A stretch of 64,000 nt of DNA. Origin: OMPR01 sp965183835. Lineage in GTDB: Bacteria > Pseudomonadota > Alphaproteobacteria > Rhodobacterales > Rhodobacteraceae. Made by a program: the position numbers and the translations under genes. Positions 55,096-61,718 of this stretch are shown here, piece by piece; position 1 is the first letter of the stretch; every line of letters starts with the position of its first letter. The notes under the pieces were generated by a model. That model was given only the letters and a program-made list of their open reading frames with translations. It had not been told where the DNA came from and searched no databases. Where the stretch lies: positions 1 through 64,000 of the forward strand of contig CBCYME010000007.1 of NCBI GenBank assembly GCA_965183835.1. Direction: 5' to 3'.

Positions 55096-55980
55096 TCATA
55101 ACGAGAGTCTGCGGGTTTGGATTTCATAGTCGGTGGTATCGTTTTGGACAAGCGCGTTGCTTGCAGAGCCCTCAAATTGCTCAAGTGCCCGACGTGCTTC
55201 TACGGGTGTTTGGTTTCCAAGCGATGAGTGTGGTCTGACATTGTTGTAGTCGTATCGCCAAAGGGCCAGTTTGCGGCGGGCATCATCTAGCGTGTCGAAG
55301 ATCTCCTCATTCAACAGCTCGTCTCTCAGGCTGCCATTGAAGCTTTCGATGAAGCCATTCTGCTGGGGCTTGCCCGGATCGATATAATGCCAATCCACGT
55401 CGTTATCGCCAGCCCATTTCAGGATCGCGCGACTGGTGAACTCCGTTCCATTATCGCTGACAATACAAGCTGGCTTACCATAGACGCGCACAAGCGCATC
55501 TAGTTCCCGCGCAACCCTGGCACCCGAGATGCTGGTGTCAGCCATCAAGCACAGGTTCTCACGGCAGCAGTCGTCATTCACAGCTAGCATGCGGAACTTG
55601 CGAGACGCGCCAAACGTGTCAGATATAAAATCCAACGACCAACGCTCTCCTGGGCGCAAAGCCACGGGCATAGGTGTTCGTGATCCACGCGCACGTTTAC
55701 GGCCCCTACGCCGCCTAACACCCAGCTTCTCCTCAGTATAAAGCCGGTATAGCTTCTTATGATTCATGAACATTCCTTTGCGCTCCAACAGCACGCCGAT
55801 CCGGCGATAGCCAAACCGCCGCCGCTTACTGGCAATCGCCTTCATCTCTTCGCGAACTTCAGGATTATCTGGCGGTTTGTCGCGCCGGACGGTCTTGGGA
55901 TCGACACCAACAAGCCTGCACGCCCGACGTTGCGAGATGTCGTGATCCCGCATTGCCTGGCGCGCAACAGCCCGTCGCAC
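55096..55980 (-). CDS. IS3-family transposase OrfB
   Basis: A 294-residue catalytic part with rve integrase core. The HTH_21-like region (RRFGYRRIGVLLERKG) precedes the DDE residues: first Asp in WSLDFISDTF, second Asp in SDNGTEFTS, Glu in QQNGFIESFNGSLRDE. It starts in a -1 frame relative to orfA. A GTG or TTG internal start near 55980 is possible, but a frameshifted OrfAB product is the usual active transposase in this family. Confidence 0.93.
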   Translation of the reverse strand: MRRAVARQAMRDHDISQRRACRLVGVDPKTVRRDKPPDNPEVREEMKAIASKRRRFGYRRIGVLLERKGMFMNHKKLYRLYTEEKLGVRRRRGRKRARGSRTPMPVALRPGERWSLDFISDTFGASRKFRMLAVNDDCCRENLCLMADTSISGARVARELDALVRVYGKPACIVSDNGTEFTSRAILKWAGDNDVDWHYIDPGKPQQNGFIESFNGSLRDELLNEEIFDTLDDARRKLALWRYDYNNVRPHSSLGNQTPVEARRALEQFEGSASNALVQNDTTDYEIQTRRLSL

Positions 55981-55991
55981 ATTCGATGTCG

Positions 55992-56255
55992 TCAGTTCTT
56001 TCCCAGCAAATCCTTCAGCACAACGTTGTCGAGCATGGTGTCCGCCAGCAGACGCTTCAGCTTAGCGTTCTCATCCTCCAGCGATTTGAGGCGGTGGGTG
56101 TCAGAAACGTTCATGCCACCATATTTGGCTTTGAACTTGTAGAACGACGCAGGGCTCAGGCCATGTCTCCGGCACACCTCAGCCGTTGGCATTCCAGCTT
56201 CTTGCTCTTTGATCATCCCAATAATCTGGGCCTCGGTAAAACGACTCTGTCGCAT
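55992..56255 (-). CDS. IS3-family transposase OrfA
   Basis: An 87-residue DNA-binding protein. The HTH is in FTEAQIIGMIKEQEAGMPTAEVCRRHGLSPASFYKFKAKYGG, followed by a leucine-zipper-like helix (LKSLEDENAKLKRLLADTML). The ATG at 56255 is preceded by GAAGGAG. It ends in the slippery region that connects to orfB. Confidence 0.93.
   Translation of the reverse strand: MRQSRFTEAQIIGMIKEQEAGMPTAEVCRRHGLSPASFYKFKAKYGGMNVSDTHRLKSLEDENAKLKRLLADTMLDNVVLKDLLGKN
55998..56004 (-). other. Slippery heptamer for OrfA-OrfB -1 frameshifting
   Basis: On the minus strand G-GGA-AAG in the orfA frame fits the X-XXY-YYZ rule, and the stop of orfA lies 3 bases further on. Slipping back one base leads directly into the frame of OrfB (GKELTTSNVRRA). 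A programmed -1 shift would make OrfAB, as known for IS3 elements. Confidence 0.6.
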
Positions 56256-56296
56256 TTGTTTGCTCCTTCGAAGGTTGAGCAAACTCTACATTATAG

Positions 56297-56322
56297 TGAG
56301 GGAAGTTTCGGGGAGCAGGTCA
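56297..56322. repeat. Right terminal inverted repeat of the IS
   Basis: Read on the minus strand it starts TGACCTGCTCCCC. It matches the left end with a few mismatches and one length difference. Confidence 0.8.
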
Positions 56323-56326
56323 TCAG
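56323..56326. repeat. Target site duplication (right copy)
   Basis: TCAG, identical to 55066-55069, immediately outside the right end of the IS. Confidence 0.85.
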
Positions 56327-56793
56327 CCATCAACGACACAATGGTGTTCTCGATCTTAACCACGGCTTTGCCAAAAGTTGGCGCAAGTGATCCGCTTTCA
56401 GCGGTCAATTTCACATATTGCAGATCACCGGTAATGCCCCATCGGCCATTCCGCCCATGCGCCACTACCATGCCGGCAAAATCAAGATTATCCAAAATAT
56501 CGCTGAAACTGGCATCCACATCTGCGGGGGGCACCCCCGGCACCGTGGCGACTCGCCCCTGCAGCGAGGTCGCCCACAAATAAGGGGCAACGCGCCATTT
56601 CCAATTGTCTTGGGCCTGCGCAGCTTGGGTAAACGCGCCTATCGCAACCAAGGCCACCCCCAAATATCGAAAACGATACGCAAGTGTTGGTGTTTCTTCG
56701 GTGTTTTTCATTCTTAGTCCCCCAATTTATTTATCCGAGTTCTAAGCGTTAAAAACTTCGGCAAACGCTATACCGTAATCCTTTTGAATTGCA

Positions 56794-57384
56794 TTAGGGG
56801 ATCAGACTCCCTTTGCGATCAAAGTGGGCTGTTTCTTCACTCAGGTCATCATAAACCAGTTCCACCGCAATTGTGTTAATAGAATTCAAAGAAAATGATC
56901 GATACGGCAAACCATCGCTTTCAAGGATCATATTCGGTGCTGGTTGATCATCATGACAGGTTGGCAACGGCCAAATTTCGGGGGTGGCTCCATTGATTCC
57001 CACACGCACCTCAACCAGACCACATCGCCAGGACCAAAGATGTGTCACATAGATCAGATCCTGACCGTTGAATTCACGAACTGCAATCCAGTTGCTCTTG
57101 GTCACTCCCAAAATCGGTTTCACCTCGGTGGCCGTGGTGAACTTTCCCGTTGGGATTTGCGGTTCTGCTTGTCGCGTTGGGGCCAGGAACACAGGGGCGG
57201 CCGTCTCTGGTTCCGGCGTCGGGGCCAGAAACACTGGCGCGACGCTGTCACCCTCTGTGGTTGTCTCTGCCATGCCTTGCGTCGGGGGGGCAGCAACGGT
57301 GCTTGCGCTTTGTTGTGGTGCGTCTATCGAAGACGACGCCCCCTGCACCGCCATCGCGATCATAAAAAAAATGGTTTCAAGCAT
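56794..57384 (-). CDS. Secreted protein of unknown function with a short internal repeat
   Basis: A 196-residue protein with a likely signal peptide (LETIFFMIAMAVQGASSS). Residues 45-75 contain two copies of APVFLAPT in a Pro/Glu-rich linker, which also appear as near-repeats in the DNA. The folded part (residues 85-196) includes WSWRCGLVEVRVGINGATPEIWPLPTC with two cysteines that could pair, and ends FDRKGSLIP. The family is unknown. It is divergent from the GT-A-like gene at 57519. Confidence 0.7.
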   Translation of the reverse strand: MLETIFFMIAMAVQGASSSIDAPQQSASTVAAPPTQGMAETTTEGDSVAPVFLAPTPEPETAAPVFLAPTRQAEPQIPTGKFTTATEVKPILGVTKSNWIAVREFNGQDLIYVTHLWSWRCGLVEVRVGINGATPEIWPLPTCHDDQPAPNMILESDGLPYRSFSLNSINTIAVELVYDDLSEETAHFDRKGSLIP

Positions 57385-57518
57385 AATAATCCTCCCGACG
57401 GGGTCAGTCTTACAATTCAGTCTTGGTGCAAATCCGGGCTTTTGAGATCAGCCACCGCGCTCTATAGTGCCATCCAAGGCAGTTCCCGCATTCAAAAAAC
57501 AAGCGGTTAGTAGAGAGT

Positions 57519-58523
57519 ATGGCAAAAATGCAGGCGTCTCGCCAACCTTTCAATGTCGTGGTCGTTGGACAAAACAACCGACTTCAGTTCGAAGCGGTGC
57601 TCTTTGCGGCGTCGCTGCGCCATTGCTCACCTGATTTCAACGGGCGCCTTTTTGTGGCTTCGCCGCAACCCGGTCCCAAATGGGACAACGACCCGAGCAT
57701 CCGCAATCAGGACGTCTTGCAAGCCCTGAGCGATCTGGGCGCCGAAGTCTTACCGTTTGAAAACCGAGTGTTCGGACAGTCTTATCCGCATGGCAACAAA
57801 ATCGAAGCCCTACAGTTCCTGCCCAAAGGGGAACCTTTTGTCTTTTTCGACACCGACACCTTAATCACTGGCGACATCATGAGTGTCCCATTTGATTTCA
57901 GCCGCCCCAGCGCGTCATTAAAGCGCGAAGGGACATGGCCCCAGCCAACCCTTTACGGGCCCGGGTACACCGAGATCTGGAAGGCGCTTTATGACCGCTT
58001 TGGGCTCAACTTTCGGACATCGCTGGATCTGAGCCAGCCCGATGAATTTTGGGAGCGCTACTTATATTTCAATGCCGGTTTCTTTTATGGTGCCTGCCCA
58101 CGGGCCTTTGGCCAACGGTTCCTAACTTATGCAAAATCCATCAAACAAGATCTCCCGGTTGAGCTGGTCTGCCAAAGTTTGGACCCGTGGTTGGATCAAG
58201 TGGCCTTGCCTTTAGTCATTCATTCCTTTGGCGGGGGGCGCGATGCTTTACCGCCCGGGTATCTGGATGGGGACGTCAGTTGTCACTATCGTCTCTTCCC
58301 TCTGCTATATGCCCGCGAAAGCGATCACGTGGTTGAAATTTTGGAAACGGTCTCAGCCCCCAACAAAGTCAAAAAGGTTCTCAAGCAATACGACCCAATC
58401 AAGCGAACCGTGTTTCAGGGTCGTGGCGCAAAAGCACGGGATCTGTTTGACCGGGACAACCTTCCGCGCAAGGAACAGGCCATTCGAAATCGGATCAAAT
58501 CCGAAGGTCTATGGATGCGTTGA
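57519..58523 (+). CDS. GT-A-like nucleotide-diphospho-sugar transferase, uncharacterised
   Basis: A 334-residue cytoplasmic protein. The pattern NVVVVGQNNRLQFEAVLFAASLR is followed by a metal-binding DxD in FVFFDTDTLITGD, and then ARMS typical of GT-A folds (YFNAGFFYG). Its C terminus is basic. It belongs to a Rhodobacterales-type family not named here. It precedes, by 57 bp, a six-helix ABC membrane domain protein, suggesting a joint role in envelope glycan handling. Confidence 0.65.
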   Translation: MAKMQASRQPFNVVVVGQNNRLQFEAVLFAASLRHCSPDFNGRLFVASPQPGPKWDNDPSIRNQDVLQALSDLGAEVLPFENRVFGQSYPHGNKIEALQFLPKGEPFVFFDTDTLITGDIMSVPFDFSRPSASLKREGTWPQPTLYGPGYTEIWKALYDRFGLNFRTSLDLSQPDEFWERYLYFNAGFFYGACPRAFGQRFLTYAKSIKQDLPVELVCQSLDPWLDQVALPLVIHSFGGGRDALPPGYLDGDVSCHYRLFPLLYARESDHVVEILETVSAPNKVKKVLKQYDPIKRTVFQGRGAKARDLFDRDNLPRKEQAIRNRIKSEGLWMR

Positions 58524-58580
58524 CAGTTGTATCTGACGGCCCCCTCCCCTATGGGCAGGCCGTCAAAAGGATAAATTGTC

Positions 58581-59432
58581 ATGTTTGGTGAAAAACATCT
58601 ATCCCTCGTCACGCTGCTGCAGGTGTTTCGATGGAAAATCGGCCTGACGTGGCTATTAACAATCCTTGAAACGGGATTGATGGCCCTCGTTCCACTGTTC
58701 ATCGGCCTTGCCATTGATGGCCTCATGGCGCGGAATTTCGAACCACTGTACCTATTATGCACGGTATTGGCCGCGTTGTTGATCGTTGCAACGGGCCGAC
58801 GCATTTACGACACGCGCGCCTATGGAACCATCCGCGTTGCGCTGACAGCAGAAATGGCGAACCGGAATTCCACACTCAAAATATCCTCACTTAGCGCCCG
58901 GGTTCATATGGCACGTGAACTGGTCGACTTTCTCGAAGGCGAACTGCCTGCGATCATGACCTCCGTTTTGCAATTGATTGTGGCTGTCGTTGTGCTGGCC
59001 TATTTTAACTGGGTGCTTGCCGCGTCAGCGCTGAGCGCCGGAGGACTAATGCTGGGAATTTACGGCCTGTTCCATCGCCGTTTCTTTCGTCTAAACCGCG
59101 CCCTGAACGCCCAGTCAGAAAAAGAAGTTTCCCTGCTGGAGCAGCGCGATCCCCCTGTATTTCTCAGGCATCTCAGATCTCTGCGTCGCTTCGATGTTCA
59201 ACTGTCCGACACCGAAGCCGCCGTTTATGGAATCATTTTCACGCTGCTCCTTTCCGTTGTTGTTTTCAATCTTGGCTATACCGCTTTGGTCATGGCTGCC
59301 TCTGCAGGTGCAGTTTTCTCGATTGTTACTTACAGCTGGGATTTTGTGGATGGGGCTGTCAGCGTCCCGATGGCTTTGCAAAGCTGGTCACGCCTGAGCG
59401 AGATCATAGAGCGGATTAACAAGACCACCTGA
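58581..59432 (+). CDS. ABC transporter six-helix membrane domain without ATPase
   Basis: A 283-residue protein matching the ABC exporter type-1 transmembrane domain (six helices; segments FIGLAIDGLMARNFEPLYLL, RRIYDTRAYGTIRVALTAEM). No nucleotide-binding domain follows, and the protein ends after the sixth helix and a short helix (SRLSEIIERINKTT). Such stand-alone proteins exist in marine alphaproteobacteria. It may pair with an ATPase encoded elsewhere or have lost the domain. It is not visibly frameshifted. Confidence 0.78.
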   Translation: MFGEKHLSLVTLLQVFRWKIGLTWLLTILETGLMALVPLFIGLAIDGLMARNFEPLYLLCTVLAALLIVATGRRIYDTRAYGTIRVALTAEMANRNSTLKISSLSARVHMARELVDFLEGELPAIMTSVLQLIVAVVVLAYFNWVLAASALSAGGLMLGIYGLFHRRFFRLNRALNAQSEKEVSLLEQRDPPVFLRHLRSLRRFDVQLSDTEAAVYGIIFTLLLSVVVFNLGYTALVMAASAGAVFSIVTYSWDFVDGAVSVPMALQSWSRLSEIIERINKTT

Positions 59433-59494
59433 GCTGTTGTGCTGGGGCGGTCAGTCCTCTAACTCTGTTGCCAAGAATTTGACCCAGGGAGACT

Positions 59495-60793
59495 ATGACT
59501 ATGTCCGAAGGCCCAACACACGGCTTTGATACACTGCAAATTCATGCAGGCGCCCGCCCCGATCCGGCAACTGGCGCGCGGCAAACCCCAATTTACCAGA
59601 CCACAGCCTATGTGTTCCGTGATGCGGATCATGCCGCGGCTTTGTTCAACCTGCAAGAAGTGGGCTTTATCTACTCTCGCCTGACCAACCCAACTGTCGC
59701 CGTTTTGCAGGAACGTATTGCGACGCTCGAAGGTGGTGTAGGCGCAGTTTGCTGTTCATCCGGACATGCAGCGCAGATTATGGCCCTGTTCCCGCTGATG
59801 GCCCCAGGGTGCAACGTTGTGGCCTCGACCCGATTGTATGGCGGGACGGTTACTCAGCTGAGCCAGACCATCAAACGGTTCGGTTGGAACGCAAAGTTCG
59901 TCGATTTTGACGACCTAGATGCAGTACGCGATGCAATTGACGACGACACCCGCGCCGTCTTTGGCGAATCCATCGCCAATCCCGGTGGCTATGTGACCGA
60001 TATCCGCGCCATTGCAGACATCACAGATGCGGCCGGTATTCCGCTCATCATCGACAACACGTCGGCCACGCCATACCTGTGTCGCCCTATTGATTTGGGC
60101 GCGACATTGGTGGTGCATTCCACAACCAAGTACCTGACTGGCAACGGTACGGTCACCGGCGGCTGTGTTGTGGATTCAGGCAAATTTGATTGGTCCGCCA
60201 ACGACAAGTTCCCCTCGCTCAGCGCACCCGAAGAGGCCTATCACGGCCTCAAGTTCCATGAGACCTTTGGCGGCTTGGCCTTTACCTTCCACGGGATTGC
60301 GATTGGTCTGCGAGATCTTGGCATGACAATGAACCCACAGGCGGCCCACTATACACTGATGGGGATCGAAACCCTGTCGCTGCGGATGGAACGCCACGTT
60401 CAAAACGCTGAAAAGATCGCGGCATGGCTCGAACAGGATGACCGCGTCGACTATGTGACATACGCGGGCTTGCCCTCTTCCCCCTATGCGGACCGCGCCA
60501 AGCGGGTATACCCCAAGGGTGCCGGTGGGTTGTTCACGTTCGCGGTCAAAGGTGGCTATAACGCCTGCGTGAAACTGGTGAATTCTCTGGAAATTTTCAG
60601 CCATGTGGCCAATCTGGGCGATGCGCGGTCATTGATTATTCATTCCGCATCAACCACCCACCGTCAGCTAAGCGCCGAACAACAAGAAGCAGCCGGTGCT
60701 GGTCCGAACGTTGTGCGGGTTTCAATCGGTATCGAAGATGCAAACGACCTGATCGCAGATCTAGATCAAGCGCTGACCACCGCCTGCGCCTAA
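59495..60793 (+). CDS. metY: O-acetylhomoserine aminocarboxypropyltransferase
   Basis: A 432-residue Cys/Met metabolism PLP enzyme that makes homocysteine from O-acetylhomoserine and sulfide. The N-terminal TLQIHAGARPDPATGARQTPIYQTTAYVF and the PLP lysine in VVHSTTKYLTGNG are diagnostic; the length fits MetY and not MetB. The ATG at 59495 follows AGGGAGACT. It stands alone, ending at a bidirectional terminator. Confidence 0.93.
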   Translation: MTMSEGPTHGFDTLQIHAGARPDPATGARQTPIYQTTAYVFRDADHAAALFNLQEVGFIYSRLTNPTVAVLQERIATLEGGVGAVCCSSGHAAQIMALFPLMAPGCNVVASTRLYGGTVTQLSQTIKRFGWNAKFVDFDDLDAVRDAIDDDTRAVFGESIANPGGYVTDIRAIADITDAAGIPLIIDNTSATPYLCRPIDLGATLVVHSTTKYLTGNGTVTGGCVVDSGKFDWSANDKFPSLSAPEEAYHGLKFHETFGGLAFTFHGIAIGLRDLGMTMNPQAAHYTLMGIETLSLRMERHVQNAEKIAAWLEQDDRVDYVTYAGLPSSPYADRAKRVYPKGAGGLFTFAVKGGYNACVKLVNSLEIFSHVANLGDARSLIIHSASTTHRQLSAEQQEAAGAGPNVVRVSIGIEDANDLIADLDQALTTACA

Positions 60794-60811
60794 GTCATCG
60801 CCAAAACACAG

Positions 60812-60837
60812 AAAAAGGGGCCCAAGGGCCCCTTTTT
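60812..60837. terminator. Bidirectional terminator between metY and the SIMPL gene
   Basis: AAAAAGGGGCCC and GGGCCCCTTTTT arms with a 2-nt loop give A/T tails on both strands, fitting termination of the two convergent genes. Confidence 0.88.
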
Positions 60838-60859
60838 GCTTTTGATTCATCAGACAATC

Positions 60860-61552
60860 TTAGTCCTGAATTGCAAACACCATCGAGACCGAGGTTTCGA
60901 CGGACACTTCGCCACCGGCGATTGGAACGCTCCCCCCTTCGGCCATCGCTGCCATACGCATCATCGGGCGACCACCGCCGCCATTCTCAGAGATCGAGAT
61001 AACAGCGCCCAGCTTAACACCAGCGGCCGATGCCAGCTGTTGCGCATTCTCAGTTGCATCGGCGACCGCCTTTGCGCGCGCCAGATCTTCAAGCGGTTTT
61101 GGATCTTCAACACTGAACTGCAAACCATTGAAATCATTTGCACCATCCGTGATCACCTGATCCAAAATCAAACCCAGTTTGGACAGATCCCGAACCTTGA
61201 CAATCACCCGGTTCGACGACACAAATCCGGTGATTTTCGCGTCCTCCCCTGAGGCTCCATATTTGTTGGACCAAACCGGAGACAGCGACAAATCGCGGGT
61301 TTGCACGTCGCGCGCATCAATCCCCAATTCAGTCAGCCGGTTCAGAATTCGGGTTACCGCCCCTGATGTTTCGCGCAGCGCTGGAACCGCCTCTTTGTCT
61401 TCGGTTGTCACACCCAACGTAATGAGTGCCATATTCGGCGGTGTTTCGACCGTCCCCGAACCAGATACTGTAATTTGCCGCAATCCTTCAGCCTGGGCCA
61501 GTCCCGCTGCCGTAACCATCAATGTGGCCACAAGAAACACAAGTGTCTTCAA
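60860..61552 (-). CDS. SIMPL domain (DUF541) protein
   Basis: A 230-residue periplasmic protein with signal peptide (KTLVFLVATLMVTAAGLAQA). The SIMPL pattern is RQITVSGSGTVETPPNMALITLGVTTEDKEA, then VQTRDLSLSPVW and a C-terminal VSVSMVFAI strand. Proteins of this family are often oligomeric and stress-related (Brucella BP26, E. coli YggE). The start is a TTG at 61552 preceded by GGAG at 8-nt spacing; no closer ATG is in frame. Divergent from the large protein gene that follows. Confidence 0.87.
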   Translation of the reverse strand: MKTLVFLVATLMVTAAGLAQAEGLRQITVSGSGTVETPPNMALITLGVTTEDKEAVPALRETSGAVTRILNRLTELGIDARDVQTRDLSLSPVWSNKYGASGEDAKITGFVSSNRVIVKVRDLSKLGLILDQVITDGANDFNGLQFSVEDPKPLEDLARAKAVADATENAQQLASAAGVKLGAVISISENGGGGRPMMRMAAMAEGGSVPIAGGEVSVETSVSMVFAIQD

Positions 61553-61718
61553 TGGTCTTACTCCGCGTTGTTATACCTACAAAGTGGGGGCGCGGACCTT
61601 TGCTCAACAAGGGGGAAGTTTGGTGTTTTTCTTTCCCTCGGCAAAATCCTGCTTTAATGTCTTCTTGTGGGCGCTCTGTGTGCCTTAATGCTTTTGAATT
61701 GAACGGTATTGCCAAGAC

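Larger units (their letters stand above)
55070..56322 (-). mobile_element. Complete IS3-family element (IS407-like group), 1,253 bp
   Basis: Both ends begin TGACCTGCxCCCC and form imperfect inverted repeats of about 25 bp. The element carries orfA and orfB in the normal order with overlapping frames, and it is flanked by a 4-bp TCAG duplication. All parts look intact, so it may still be mobile. Its transcription runs on the minus strand, the same as the gene it interrupts. Confidence 0.92.
54675..56711 (-). pseudogene. Outer-membrane protein gene interrupted by an IS element
   Basis: The N-terminal part (56711 to the insertion) begins with a signal peptide (LGVALVAIGAFTQAAQAQD) and continues WRVAPYLWATSLQGRV. 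The C-terminal part (55069 to 54675) has beta-strand repeats such as GERSFVTGWAYVGGFGAG and ends GLSFQF, a typical outer-membrane beta-barrel terminus. Deleting the 1,253-bp element plus one 4-bp repeat gives a single 259-residue frame joined as SLMAD-YELAQ. The product would resemble an OmpW/opacity-like or DUF-type barrel. The exact restoration shows a recent insertion. Confidence 0.9.
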
